From positions 186,001 to 250,000 of the forward strand of contig NZ_FNCG01000004.1 of the NCBI RefSeq assembly GCF_900100945.1: a stretch of DNA of 64,000 nucleotides, written 5' to 3'. Positions 9,327-18,147 of this stretch are shown piece by piece. How positions within the stretch are numbered: position 1 is the first letter of the stretch; each line of letters starts with the position of its first letter. The notes below the pieces were generated by a model, which was given only the letters and a program-made list of their open reading frames with translations, was not told the origin of the DNA and did no database searches. The position numbers and the translations under genes are program-made. This DNA comes from Mucilaginibacter gossypii. GTDB taxonomy: Bacteria > Bacteroidota > Bacteroidia > Sphingobacteriales > Sphingobacteriaceae.

Positions 9327-9830
9327 TCAATTATGAGCAGTGAGTGTTTCCAACTTCGTGATTTGCTGAGGGGCCAATGCATTGCCGGTGCTTAAACAGG
9401 CCTGCAAAATGGCATTCCTGAGCTCTCCGTAATACAAACCCGAGCGGTTGGCGTAAAAGATAACGCTGCCATTATCCGTCCCTTTTCTCATCAGTTTATC
9501 AAGTGTGGTTTCGTTGGTAACTATAAAATTGCCCATTTCTACCCGTTTGCGGTGCAGTTCGGCAGCAATGGCCGTAATTTTGGTCAGCTGAACAGGGCTC
9601 AGGCTTAGTTCTTTTTTAAACTTCAGCGCTGCATCGGGCATGGGATAATGATTAAGCCGGGCAACCTGTTCAATATCGTCAAACAAATACTCACCGGTAA
9701 TCAGTTGGGTAAACTTTTTGTTGCTCAGGGTTTTTATGGGCGATTTTTTCAGCGTACTATCGGCTTGCTGGGCTTTGGCAGCAATGCTGAACATTAAGGT
9801 TATAAGGAGGGTGAGGATGGTTTTTAGCAT
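9327..9830 (-). CDS. secreted helical protein, Spy/CpxP-like
   Basis: A 167-residue protein with a clear signal peptide (MLKTILTLLITLMFSIAAKA, cleavage before QQADS). The mature part is helical and carries the pattern LSLSPVQLTKITAIAAELHR, like the LTxxQxxxI helices of periplasmic Spy/CpxP/zinc-resistance proteins. A second such helix (LAPQQITKLETL) lies at the C-terminus. Spy-type proteins act as periplasmic chaperones or envelope stress sensors; here that is inference from pattern only. It sits upstream of accA on the same strand with a 47-base gap and has no obvious functional link to it. Confidence 0.55.
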   Translation of the reverse strand: MLKTILTLLITLMFSIAAKAQQADSTLKKSPIKTLSNKKFTQLITGEYLFDDIEQVARLNHYPMPDAALKFKKELSLSPVQLTKITAIAAELHRKRVEMGNFIVTNETTLDKLMRKGTDNGSVIFYANRSGLYYGELRNAILQACLSTGNALAPQQITKLETLTAHN

Positions 9831-9865
9831 AAGGGGGATTCAGTATCTTATGTTTAAATAAAATA

Positions 9866-10006
9866 TTCATTGCCGTTGGTTTTAACCAACGGTAAAAGAG
9901 CTAAAAGTTCCTGGCTTTAGCCAAACTATGTAAGCGGATTTGGGCTGAAGCCCCTTTTCTGCTACCTATTACTATTACCCCGTTGGTTAAAACCAACGGC
10001 AATGAA
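9866..10006. repeat. 141-bp miniature element with 27-bp perfect terminal inverted repeats
   Basis: The left end (9866-9892) and right end (9980-10006) are exact reverse complements over 27 bases. Each end is itself a palindrome built on CCGTTGGTT and AACCAACGG. The interior contains two further small dyads, TGGCTTTAGCCA and GGGCTGAAGCCC. It has no coding potential. Non-autonomous, MITE- or BIME-like. Confidence 0.85.
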
Positions 10007-10050
10007 CTGTCTACCTGCAAACTGTATTTATCAAATTTAAAAATATTTTA

Positions 10051-10131
10051 TGTAGAGGCACATAATTAAGTCTCCAGTAAGATAAAACGCATTGAATGAG
10101 TGTACGGGAGACGCAATTATGCGTACCTACA
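10051..10131. repeat. 81-bp imperfect inverted repeat element
   Basis: TGTAGAGGCACATAATT at the left pairs imperfectly with AATTATGCGTACCTACA at the right, and GTCTCC with GGGAGAC further in. The centre is AT-rich (TAAGATAAAACGCATTG). It lies between the 141-bp element and the 3' end of the GH43 gene, so the whole 9831-10149 gap is repeat DNA. Confidence 0.7.
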
Positions 10132-10149
10132 TTAAAAGGAATATTAACA

Positions 10150-11904
10150 CTACTCTACCTTTACAACTTTTGTCCGCGCCGAAATTCCGTTTTCATTAAA
10201 CGCTTCTATTTGAAAATAGTATGGCAGGCTTTTATCCATCCCATTAAAATAGTATTCGTTACGGCCGTAAACAATCATGTTGTTGTACAATTTATCGGGT
10301 GCTATGCCGAAGTAAATGGTGTAGCCGGTGGCATTATCGTTTGGCTTCCATTTAAGCCAGGCATTGCGGCGTTCGCTGTCGCCACGCAGTATAATCAGGT
10401 TTTGAACGGTATCGGGTTTTGCACCTGCACCTTTACCAAACACCCTTAATCCAGATATTGCAAATTTGCCTGTAGGCATGTGCAGATTAACCATTTTTAT
10501 GTAACGCGCTTTGACAGGGTTTTTAAGCTCGATATAATCGTGCGGCACATCTTTACGGTTTTTGCTTTTGTCGATAAGGGGCTGCCATGTTTTGCCGTTA
10601 ACTGACGAATAAACGATATATTGGTGATACACACCTAATGATTTGCCCGTAAACATGGCATCCTGATCGGCATAGTTAATTTGGATGGCATTTACAGTGC
10701 TGATCCCGCCGAGATCAGTTTTAAGCCATTCGCCTTTATTGGCTGTTTTGGCGCTCCAATAAGTTTTAATGTCTTCATCAACAGCATTATTGGCAGTATA
10801 AGCGCCCAGGGTTGATGAAACCTCTACAGGTTTATTATAATTAAGGATCATCCAGCCGGTAAAATTACTTTTCAGATGGTCTTCGGGGCCGCTGGATAAA
10901 TAGTGCGGATAATCGCCATAAGCGGTATTGCTGTACAGTACGCCATCCTTATCAAACCCGGCAGGCCAGAAGCCAATGCGGCGTTCAAAGTTGTTTTTCA
11001 CCGAGATGCCCATCGTGCTGATATGCCAGTAATTGCCATATTTATCGGCCCAGGTAGCGCCATGCCCTGCACCTTTGGCAAAGCCTCCGGGCTTGTATGA
11101 AAAAGGGTTATGCTTTTGATAGGTGAAAGGCCCCAGCGGATGATCGCCCACAAAAACACCGTCGCCATAGCCACTTTGCTCGGTACCTGGTGCGCCAAAC
11201 TGCAAATAGTATTTGCCTTTATACTTGTTCATCCACGAGCCTTCTATAAATGGCAGCAGAAACACATTATCGTTATGCTCGCCAAAACGTTCCCAGCCAT
11301 GCTCTTCGGGATTAAGCTTAACCATTTCTTTTTTAGGTCCGATGGGTTCAAAGGTATGCCTCTCAATCTCCTGCCCGTAAAGCGGCAGTGTATTGCTGGA
11401 ACCATGGTAAATATAAACCCGGCCGTCATCGTCAGCAAACATACCCGGGTCCCAGGCGCCAACTTTAAAATAGTCTTTAGCGGCTTTCCAATCATCATGC
11501 GTTGGGTTGGTGCTCATCCACAGGGTAAAATCCTTATTATAGGTCGATCCGATCACCAGCAGGGTATCGCCCAAAACCAGCGTGGCAGGAGCACAAAGTT
11601 CGTCTCCCTTTACTTCGTTATATGGGCGAACAAATTTGCGGTAAACAAAATTCCAGTTCAGCATGTCATCGCTCCACCAGTATCCGAATTGGTTGGTGGA
11701 GAACAAATAATACTTACCTTTAAACAACGTCATGGTCGGGTCGGCTGTGGCGCGGTGTTTACCCCAGCTCGCAAATGTTTCGAAGGGGGTGTAACCATAA
11801 TCGAGGTTAAGCGGGTTACAGTAGGTAAGGCGTCTTTGTTGCGCATGGGCGCTCATTGCGCAGCAACATATCAGGATGAGCAGATAACGGGTAACTGTTT
11901 TCAT
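10150..11904 (-). CDS. glycoside hydrolase family 43 protein with discoidin (F5/8 type C) and fibronectin III domains
   Basis: Secreted 584-residue enzyme likely to remove arabinose, xylose or galactose residues from plant or microbial polysaccharides. The signal peptide is MKTVTRYLLILICCCAMSAHA. The five-blade GH43 domain spans about residues 30-330. Its three acidic catalytic positions are visible: TADPTM (base Asp, about 55), WDPGMFADDDGR (pKa-modulating Asp), and PFIEGSWM (acid Glu). GHGATWADKYGNYWH is another family motif. Residues about 355-490 form a discoidin-like carbohydrate-binding module (SSTLGAYTANNAVDEDIKTY to ARYIKMV), and residues about 495-584 look like a fibronectin III domain. 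It is divergent from the GH42 gene, sharing a 186-bp promoter region, so the two are probably co-regulated. Confidence 0.92.
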   Translation of the reverse strand: MKTVTRYLLILICCCAMSAHAQQRRLTYCNPLNLDYGYTPFETFASWGKHRATADPTMTLFKGKYYLFSTNQFGYWWSDDMLNWNFVYRKFVRPYNEVKGDELCAPATLVLGDTLLVIGSTYNKDFTLWMSTNPTHDDWKAAKDYFKVGAWDPGMFADDDGRVYIYHGSSNTLPLYGQEIERHTFEPIGPKKEMVKLNPEEHGWERFGEHNDNVFLLPFIEGSWMNKYKGKYYLQFGAPGTEQSGYGDGVFVGDHPLGPFTYQKHNPFSYKPGGFAKGAGHGATWADKYGNYWHISTMGISVKNNFERRIGFWPAGFDKDGVLYSNTAYGDYPHYLSSGPEDHLKSNFTGWMILNYNKPVEVSSTLGAYTANNAVDEDIKTYWSAKTANKGEWLKTDLGGISTVNAIQINYADQDAMFTGKSLGVYHQYIVYSSVNGKTWQPLIDKSKNRKDVPHDYIELKNPVKARYIKMVNLHMPTGKFAISGLRVFGKGAGAKPDTVQNLIILRGDSERRNAWLKWKPNDNATGYTIYFGIAPDKLYNNMIVYGRNEYYFNGMDKSLPYYFQIEAFNENGISARTKVVKVE

Positions 11905-12021
11905 AAGGAAATACTAACAGGTTATAATGGTATTACAAGGTGGGGCTAATATCAGTTTTTAAATGGCAATAAAAGTTTTGTGTACTACTACATCTGTTTC
12001 ACATCATAAAATATTTTGTTA

Positions 12022-12040
12022 TTGTGTGTTAAAAACACAA
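12022..12040. promoter_or_regulatory. possible operator between divergent glycosidase genes
   Basis: TTGTGTGTTAAAAACACAA is an imperfect dyad (TTGTGTgTT / AACACAA) in the 186-bp divergent promoter region, 51 bases before the GH42 start. It could bind a sugar-responsive repressor. No regulator gene is adjacent. Confidence 0.3.
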
Positions 12041-12090
12041 TTAATTCGTACTTTCATCAGCACAAGCCAGTTGTCCTAAATATCGCTTTT

Positions 12091-14175
12091 ATGAACAAGA
12101 AATTCCTGCTGCTCTTCGTGATGCAATTACTTTTTATTGCATCTGCTTTCGCGCAATATCCTAAAATGGATAAGCTGCTTTACGGCGTAGCTTATTATGA
12201 CGAGTACATGCCTTATGAAAGGCTGGATAAGGACGTGCAAATGATGAAAGCCTGCGGCATTAACGTGGTGCGCATTGCCGAATCGACCTGGAGCACGGAA
12301 GAACCACAGGATGGAGTTTTCGATTTTACTCATATTGACAGGGTATTGAACGCTATGCAAAAAGCGGGGATCCATGTTATTATAGGCACGCCCACCTATG
12401 CTGTGCCTACCTGGATGGTAAAAAAACATCCCGAGATATTGGCTATTACCCCATCGGGCCAAAACCAGTACGGGCCACGGCAAAACATGGATATCACTAA
12501 TAAAGATTACCGTTTTTATGCCGAGCGTGTGATCCGTAAAATAATGGAGCATGTGAAAGATAACAAGGCCGTAATCGGTTACCAGGTAGATAACGAAACC
12601 AAATCGTACGGTACGGCGGGGCCAAACGTGCAGGCCCTTTTTGTTAACTACATGAAGGCTAAATATAAAACACTTGATAACATCAACCACATTTTCGGGC
12701 TCGATTACTGGAGCAACCGGATCAACAACTGGGACGACTTTCCGTCGATGGTTAATACCATTAATGGTAGCCTTTCATCAGAGTTTGCCAAATTTCAGCG
12801 GCAGCTGGTTACTGATTATTTAGCATGGCAGGCAGCTATAGTGCGCGAATACAAACGTCCCGATCAGTTCATCACCCAAAACTTCGACCTGGAATGGCAC
12901 GGCTATTCATTCGGTATCCAACCCGATGTTGATCACTTTGCAGCAGCCAAAGCTTTAGACATTGCAGGTATCGACATTTATCACCCCAGCCAGGACAGGC
13001 TTACAGGTGTGGAGATCTCCTTTGGGGGCGATGTAGCCCGTTCCATGAAAGGCGGCAAAAACTACCTTACCATCGAAACAGAGGCGCAGGGCTTTCCGCA
13101 ATGGGTACCGTATCCGGGGCAGCTGAGGCTGCAGGCCTTTAGTCATTTAGCGTCGGGGGCAAATATGGTGAGCTACTGGCCATGGCACTCTATCCATAAC
13201 TCGGCCGAAACTTATTGGAAAGGTTTGCTGAGTCATGATTTTGAACCCAACCCGGTTTATGACGAGGCTAAAACCATCGGCAAAGATTTCGACAGGCTAA
13301 GCAGCAAGCTCATTAACCTGAAAAAGAAAAACGACGTAGCCATCCTGTTCAGCAACGAAGCCCTTACCGGCTTTAAAGCTTTTGGCTTTGGCTGGGGCGT
13401 GCGTACTGGCTATAATGATGTATTGCGCCAGTTTTACGATGGACTGTACCATATGAACGTAGGCTGTGATTTTGTTGACCCGACAAGTAAAAATATTGAA
13501 GATTATAAACTGCTGATAGTTCCCCTGCTATACGCGGCGCCGGATAGTTTGTTAAAGCGCTTAAACACTTATGTTAAAAACGGCGGGCACATCATTTATA
13601 CCTTCAAAAGCGGTTTCGCCGACGAAAATGTGAAAGTACGCACCACCCATCAGCCGGGAATTATTGAAGAAGCCTGCGGAATTTACTACAGCCAGTTTAC
13701 CGAACCCAGCAATGTATCATTAAAAGCCGATGACTGGAACCTGAAACCCGAAGATAAAAAGCTGAATACCTGGATGGAGCTCATTACCCCTACAACCGCT
13801 AAAGTATTAGCTTACTATGATCACCCGGTTTGGGGCAAGTACGCCGCCATTACCGAAAACACTTACGGCAAGGGCCTGGCAACATATATAGGCAGCTTAA
13901 CCACCAGCGCCGTTACCGACAAATTATTGGCCGATGCCGTAAAAAAAGTTGGCCTCTGGGGTGCCGATCAGCAGATAGCCTGGCCTGTTATCACCAAACA
14001 AGGTGTAAACCAGGGCGGCAAAACGGTTCATTATTATTTTAATTATTCGGCAAAAGAAACCAATCTGACTTATCCGTATAATAATGGCAAAGAGTTGTTA
14101 TCAGGCGATAATGTCAGTAAAAACAGCAATTTAAAACTGGAGCCATGGGCGGTTAAGATCATTGAGGTTAATTAA
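12091..14175 (+). CDS. glycoside hydrolase family 42 beta-galactosidase
   Basis: Secreted or periplasmic beta-galactosidase, 694 residues. The ATG at 12091 was chosen because it begins a good signal peptide (MNKKFLLLFVMQLLFIASAFA, then QYPKM); the upstream ATG at 12016 adds only untypical residues. The GH42 TIM barrel opens with LLYGVAYYDEYMPYERLDKD. The acid/base Glu is in the motif YQVDNETKSYG, and the nucleophile Glu is in LTIETEAQGFPQW. The trimerisation domain (about residues 400-610: DVAILFSNEALTGFK, NGGHIIYTFKSGFAD) and a small C-terminal beta domain follow. It probably acts on galactan-type oligosaccharides with the divergent GH43 enzyme. The signal peptide is a departure from the many cytoplasmic GH42 enzymes. 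Confidence 0.95.
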   Translation: MNKKFLLLFVMQLLFIASAFAQYPKMDKLLYGVAYYDEYMPYERLDKDVQMMKACGINVVRIAESTWSTEEPQDGVFDFTHIDRVLNAMQKAGIHVIIGTPTYAVPTWMVKKHPEILAITPSGQNQYGPRQNMDITNKDYRFYAERVIRKIMEHVKDNKAVIGYQVDNETKSYGTAGPNVQALFVNYMKAKYKTLDNINHIFGLDYWSNRINNWDDFPSMVNTINGSLSSEFAKFQRQLVTDYLAWQAAIVREYKRPDQFITQNFDLEWHGYSFGIQPDVDHFAAAKALDIAGIDIYHPSQDRLTGVEISFGGDVARSMKGGKNYLTIETEAQGFPQWVPYPGQLRLQAFSHLASGANMVSYWPWHSIHNSAETYWKGLLSHDFEPNPVYDEAKTIGKDFDRLSSKLINLKKKNDVAILFSNEALTGFKAFGFGWGVRTGYNDVLRQFYDGLYHMNVGCDFVDPTSKNIEDYKLLIVPLLYAAPDSLLKRLNTYVKNGGHIIYTFKSGFADENVKVRTTHQPGIIEEACGIYYSQFTEPSNVSLKADDWNLKPEDKKLNTWMELITPTTAKVLAYYDHPVWGKYAAITENTYGKGLATYIGSLTTSAVTDKLLADAVKKVGLWGADQQIAWPVITKQGVNQGGKTVHYYFNYSAKETNLTYPYNNGKELLSGDNVSKNSNLKLEPWAVKIIEVN

Positions 14176-14543
14176 TTATGATTGGTCTTCTTGGTTCTCC
14201 GTAGAAGGATGAGCGCTATAAGACCGATAAAGCTGAATACCCCAAGGATCCAATACCCGCTTATCTGCGATGGGTTTACCGCTTTCTGATCGGTGCTTTG
14301 TTTTACACCGGCATCGCCGCTGGGCACGCTGGCTTTATCACTGTCCTGCAAAGTACCTGTTCCGGTACCGGATACTGTAGCCGCGCCCGGTGCACCCTGG
14401 CTCGACCCGTTCCCGGCGCCCGCCCCATTGGCCTTGGTAGTTGATGATGAAGTATCTTTGGATGATTGTGCCGGCAAAGGCGCTGTAGCGCCCAATGTTA
14501 ATCCCAGTAACATGATGGCCAGTTTTATTTTAAAAGCTTTCAT
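14172..14543 (-). CDS. small secreted/membrane-anchored Ser/Gly/Ala-rich protein
   Basis: A 123-residue protein of unknown function. It has an N-terminal signal segment (MKAFKIKLAIMLLGLTLGAT), then a low-complexity Ser/Thr/Gly/Ala-rich stretch of about 70 residues. A C-terminal transmembrane helix (YWILGVFSFIGLIALILL) is followed by the basic tail RRTKKTNHN. This signal, linker, helix, basic-tail pattern predicts a short membrane-anchored extracytoplasmic protein. Its stop overlaps the GH42 stop by four bases on the opposite strand. No family recognised. Confidence 0.65.
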   Translation of the reverse strand: MKAFKIKLAIMLLGLTLGATAPLPAQSSKDTSSSTTKANGAGAGNGSSQGAPGAATVSGTGTGTLQDSDKASVPSGDAGVKQSTDQKAVNPSQISGYWILGVFSFIGLIALILLRRTKKTNHN

Positions 14544-14747
14544 GGTGTTTAGTTTTGATAAAGGTTGATTAAAACAATAGCTGTGCCAGTGATGGATTAA
14601 TGCTAATAAAATACAATGTTGAAATAAATGATAAACAAACGGTTGAGAGCTGGCGGGAAAAAGAAATCTCCTACACCATGCTTAATTCGCTTTGCAAAGC
14701 ATATAAAACACACAATATCCTCACGGGTTCGTTCGTGGCAAAACGTA

Positions 14748-16115
14748 TTATTGGGTATTATAAACCGGCAGCATTACCCTGATCTCGGTACCTTCGCCCT
14801 CTTTAGAAACGATACCGATATTGCCCTTATGCAGCCTTACAATGTTTAGTGCAAGAGGGAGGCCTACGCCGTGCCCCTCATATTTGCCGGTATTTGAAGC
14901 GCGGAAGAATGGCTCAAATATATGTTGGACATCACTTTCCGGAATACCTATCCCCTGGTCCTTTACACTAAAAATGACGCTGTGATTTTCGGCATATACT
15001 TTAAGAATTACCGGCTTGTTTTCGGAATATTTACAGGCGTTAAGGCCAATATTACTTATGGCCAGTTGGAGCAGGTTGATGTTGCCCTGTGTAACCAGGC
15101 TATCCACATCATCGGGTAGTGATGAAAAATCAATGCTGAGGTTATTTGTCGGGATAATATGATCAACAGCTTCTTTAACCATAAACGCCAGCTCATCGGC
15201 TCTAATTTGTTCCCAGTTTTGTTTTTTACCGTCGAACCCGCTTTGTGCCAGTCCCAATAAACTGGTAATAATATCCTGCAGGCTTTGTGTGCCGGTTAGG
15301 ATCTCTTTGAGGTTTTTATGCAGATCGGCCCCCGGTTGATCCAGATTTTTGAGGGAAAGTTCGGCTTCGCCTTTAATGATGGCCAGGGGGGTGCGTAACT
15401 CGTGCGACGCGTTGCTGATAAAATTGTTCTGGGTTTCAAAGGCTGTTTCCAGCCTGTCGAGCATGTTGTTGAAAGTTTGGGTAAGCTCGGCTATTTCGTC
15501 TTTCCCGTTGTAATCCTCCAAACGCAAATGCAGGTTGCTGGCGGTAATGGTATTTACCTTTTTTATGATGCTGCGTACCGGCTTAAAGGTATGGTATGAA
15601 AACCGGCGACCAATAATATACACAATCAATATCGAGATCAGGAAACTGACTATCAGCACCTGCTCAAGATCATTAAGTTCACTAAGGCCCGATGGATTGG
15701 TTGCCGAAACCACAATGATAGCATCCCCCTCGGGAAAGTGGAAGATATTGCCGGCGTAAAATACATTATCGGCTTTAAATCTTGATTTTCCGTTGGCGAT
15801 GATGTTATTTATTAGTTGGCGCGGAACGCCTTTCACCGTTTTGCCTTTTGTGTAAATATCAGGTTTAATGATGTATTGCTTTTCGGCTATGAGGCGTTCC
15901 AGATAGCGCTGGCGTATTTCCCGGTACACGCCAAGGCTGTCGCGATCATTCAGGTGATGGATTTGGGAGGAGATGTTTACACGGGTCTCAAGCCGTTTAT
16001 AAAAATCATCGAAGGTAAACTGGTGTACAAAATAGAAAATAGCGCTACTGAATATCAATATTACCGACACTGTTAGCACCAGGAACAGTAGCGCTACTTT
16101 TTTCTGGATGCTCAT
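14748..16115 (-). CDS. sensor histidine kinase (HAMP, EnvZ/BaeS-like)
   Basis: Inner-membrane kinase of 455 residues. Transmembrane helix 1 is at about residues 8-32 and helix 2 at 150-170, enclosing an extracytoplasmic sensor domain of about 115 residues with no recognised ligand fold. A HAMP linker follows (about 166-220). The dimerisation domain has the phosphoacceptor His238 in SNASHELRTPLAIIKGEAEL. The ATPase boxes are ISNIGLNACKYSEN (N box), VKDQGIGIPESD (G1), FFRASNTGKYEGHGVGLPLA (F/G2). All catalytic motifs are intact. Its start codon directly follows the TAA of the response regulator, so the two are translationally coupled. The signal sensed is unknown. Confidence 0.95.
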   Translation of the reverse strand: MSIQKKVALLFLVLTVSVILIFSSAIFYFVHQFTFDDFYKRLETRVNISSQIHHLNDRDSLGVYREIRQRYLERLIAEKQYIIKPDIYTKGKTVKGVPRQLINNIIANGKSRFKADNVFYAGNIFHFPEGDAIIVVSATNPSGLSELNDLEQVLIVSFLISILIVYIIGRRFSYHTFKPVRSIIKKVNTITASNLHLRLEDYNGKDEIAELTQTFNNMLDRLETAFETQNNFISNASHELRTPLAIIKGEAELSLKNLDQPGADLHKNLKEILTGTQSLQDIITSLLGLAQSGFDGKKQNWEQIRADELAFMVKEAVDHIIPTNNLSIDFSSLPDDVDSLVTQGNINLLQLAISNIGLNACKYSENKPVILKVYAENHSVIFSVKDQGIGIPESDVQHIFEPFFRASNTGKYEGHGVGLPLALNIVRLHKGNIGIVSKEGEGTEIRVMLPVYNTQ

Positions 16116-16799
16116 TTAAGCCGCGTTATTTTTTAAAATATAACCCATGCCAATAACTGTATGGATCAATTTGTTGTTAAAATCTTTATCCACCTTTTTG
16201 CGCAGGTAGTTAATGTATACATCAACCACGTTGGTGCCCATATTAAAATCAATGTTCCAAACGTGCTCTAATATCTCAATGCGACTGAGCATGTGGTTTT
16301 TATTTTTAGCCAGAAACTCCAGCAGGCGATATTCTGTAGCTGTCAGGTCGATGGTTTTATCACCGCGTTTAACTGATTTTTCGTCGCCGTTAATTACGAG
16401 GTCGGCAATTTGGATTAGGTTTGGTGGCTGTACAAGATTGGTATTGCGGCGGGCCAGGGTGCGGATGCGGGCATTGAGTTCGGCAAGGCTAAAGGGTTTA
16501 ACCATGTAATCATCAGCACCGCTGTCGAGACCTACAACTACGTTTTCGGTAGTACCGAGTGCGGTAAGCATTAATATGGCGGCATTCTGGTTGGCCTGCC
16601 GTAAGCGGCGACAAACCTCAATGCCATTAATACCGGGTAGCATGATGTCAAGAATGATCAATTGAAAATCCATTTTCATAGCCATATCCAACCCGGTTGT
16701 ACCATCAAGGGCAACGCTTATTTCGTGGCCTTCGGCGGTAAGGTCGCGCTGGATAATGGATACCAGTTTGGGTTCATCTTCTATGAGCAGGATCTTCAT
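16116..16799 (-). CDS. OmpR-family response regulator
   Basis: A 227-residue DNA-binding regulator. The receiver domain has the acidic pocket E7/D8, the phosphoacceptor Asp51 in LIILDIMLPGINGIEV, a Thr in LMLTALGTT, and the conserved Lys in ADDYMVKPFSLAEL. The C-terminal winged helix (about residues 130-225) shows the OmpR pattern LTATEYRLLEFLAKN and HVWNIDFNMGTNVVDVYINY. It is paired with the downstream kinase gene with no gap. The targets are not visible in this window; the adjacent lipoprotein pair on the other strand is a candidate only by position. Confidence 0.96.
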   Translation of the reverse strand: MKILLIEDEPKLVSIIQRDLTAEGHEISVALDGTTGLDMAMKMDFQLIILDIMLPGINGIEVCRRLRQANQNAAILMLTALGTTENVVVGLDSGADDYMVKPFSLAELNARIRTLARRNTNLVQPPNLIQIADLVINGDEKSVKRGDKTIDLTATEYRLLEFLAKNKNHMLSRIEILEHVWNIDFNMGTNVVDVYINYLRKKVDKDFNNKLIHTVIGMGYILKNNAA

Positions 16800-16833
16800 T
16801 GTGGCAAATATATATTACGCTTAGTATAAACAA

Positions 16834-16909
16834 TAAATAACCATGATGTTTTAGTTAAACTCCACAGGAATATCATTAAATTAAAGCGATATTAATTGTA
16901 AGCCCGGTT
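16834..16909 (+). repeat. leader of lipoprotein gene 1, duplicated before gene 2
   Basis: The segment from TAAATAACCATGATG to the start codon is nearly the same as 18071-18147, including TTAGTTAAACTCCACAG, TTAAATTAAAGCGATATT and AATTGTAAGCCCGGTT. The duplication therefore carried the promoter and 5' leader, not only the coding part. Confidence 0.85.
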
Positions 16910-18028
16910 ATGCCTATACCTTTCAACATCATTAGTAAAATAATCTGTTTTGCGCTTGTTTTTGGCTTGTTAGGATGTCATAATACAACTAAACCGGTAA
17001 ACAAGCGTCCTTTAAAAAAGGCCATCAAAGCAAAAGAAAAAAGCCATAAAGAAATTCAATATACCGAAGGGCAACTTATTGCTTTTTTTGATAGTGTTGG
17101 TAAGTTGCCGGCACAGCCGTTTGCTGATAAGGTAGCCTTTTATGCCGATTCTATTTTCAAAACGTTTACAAAACCTATGAACCGGCAGCTTTCTACGGCT
17201 GATTTTAAATCGTTGAAGCAAGCCATAACAGCCAAGAGAATAAGGGTAAATGCAGCGAAAAGAATATTCGGGGAATTTACAGTGGATAGTAATTGCAATT
17301 CAAACGGCTTATTTGATTCGGTTAAGCGAGGTTACGTTTATCTACAAGCCTATCATTTTATTCGTAATAAAAATAAGTTTGATGAGTTTGCAGTTGGCGT
17401 GGCGGATCGGGGGCACTGCGAGGGGGCTATGATTTATTATTTTAGAGGAAATAAGATCATAGCGAAACAAGATGGTTATTCGCGATTTGAAAGCGAACCG
17501 GAATATTTTACCAATGTAGATGGTGAAAATATTGTTTACAGGCAATATCAGTTTGCCGAAGGATCAGGCGTTGGATGGTTTAATTATTTTTTCTATAAAT
17601 ACGATGGTGATAAATTAATCCCGGTGTTAAATGAACTTGCCAATGGAAATGCCCAGGGGAGTTGGATAGGGCGTGTTATATGGTTAAATGCTACAGTGAA
17701 GCGAACAAATCCGTTAACGATAAAAATGGTCTATTATAATCAATTTGTTAATAAAGATAAAATAGAATTTGGACCTAACGTTATCAACGATTCAACCATG
17801 GTTAGCTATAGGTGGGATGAAAAATCAAAAACACTTATCGGGCAATACCAAAAATCTAAAATTAGTAAAGCACAGATTTTATCATATTATCTGGAGGATA
17901 ATGATCTATTGTTTATTAATGTTTTTAACAGACCACTGAAGGTTGCTTTAAATAACAAAGAAAACAGGTCGTTAATATTGAGTTATCTCCGGAACGTGAA
18001 AGTTTATCAGGACACTGTTGGCAGGTAG
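16910..18028 (+). CDS. lipoprotein of unknown function, tandem paralogue 1
   Basis: A 372-residue predicted lipoprotein. The signal peptide ends in the lipobox LLGC (Cys23), then a short Lys-rich linker (KRPLKKAIKAKEKSHKE). The mature domain has no family I recognise. Conserved with its neighbour are QLIAFFDSVGKLPAQPFADK, KNKFDEFAVGV, GNKIIAKQDGYSRF, YFFYKYDGDKLIPVLNE, NPLTIKMVYYNQF and YRWDEKSKTLIGQYQKSK. A Cys-containing stretch (DSNCNSNG, DRGHCEG) may form a disulfide in the periplasm. It is probably anchored to the inner or outer membrane. It arose by tandem duplication with the next gene, both exactly 372 residues long. Confidence 0.75.
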   Translation: MPIPFNIISKIICFALVFGLLGCHNTTKPVNKRPLKKAIKAKEKSHKEIQYTEGQLIAFFDSVGKLPAQPFADKVAFYADSIFKTFTKPMNRQLSTADFKSLKQAITAKRIRVNAAKRIFGEFTVDSNCNSNGLFDSVKRGYVYLQAYHFIRNKNKFDEFAVGVADRGHCEGAMIYYFRGNKIIAKQDGYSRFESEPEYFTNVDGENIVYRQYQFAEGSGVGWFNYFFYKYDGDKLIPVLNELANGNAQGSWIGRVIWLNATVKRTNPLTIKMVYYNQFVNKDKIEFGPNVINDSTMVSYRWDEKSKTLIGQYQKSKISKAQILSYYLEDNDLLFINVFNRPLKVALNNKENRSLILSYLRNVKVYQDTVGR

Positions 18029-18041
18029 TTAATTTTTTTGT

Positions 18042-18057
18042 CACTGGTCGAAGTTTA
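18042..18057 (+). repeat. direct repeat ending lipoprotein duplication unit, copy 1
   Basis: ACTGGTCGAAGTTTAG is identical to 19268-19283. It marks the downstream edge of the duplicated unit after each lipoprotein gene. Confidence 0.8.
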
Positions 18058-18147
18058 GCGGCAGCCCTGATAAATAACCACGATGATTTTAGTTAAACTC
18101 CACAGAAATATCGTTAAATTAAAGCGATATTAATTGTAAGCCCGGTT

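Noticed and set aside
10096-11949. ORFs on the plus strand opposite the GH43 gene (117 and 279 codons)
   Set aside because: Antisense shadows of the GH43 frame; one also begins inside a repeat element.
14600-14849. Two overlapping short ORFs (60 and 73 codons) beside the histidine kinase gene
   Set aside because: They start in an AT-rich gap and run into the antisense of the kinase. No signal or family pattern.
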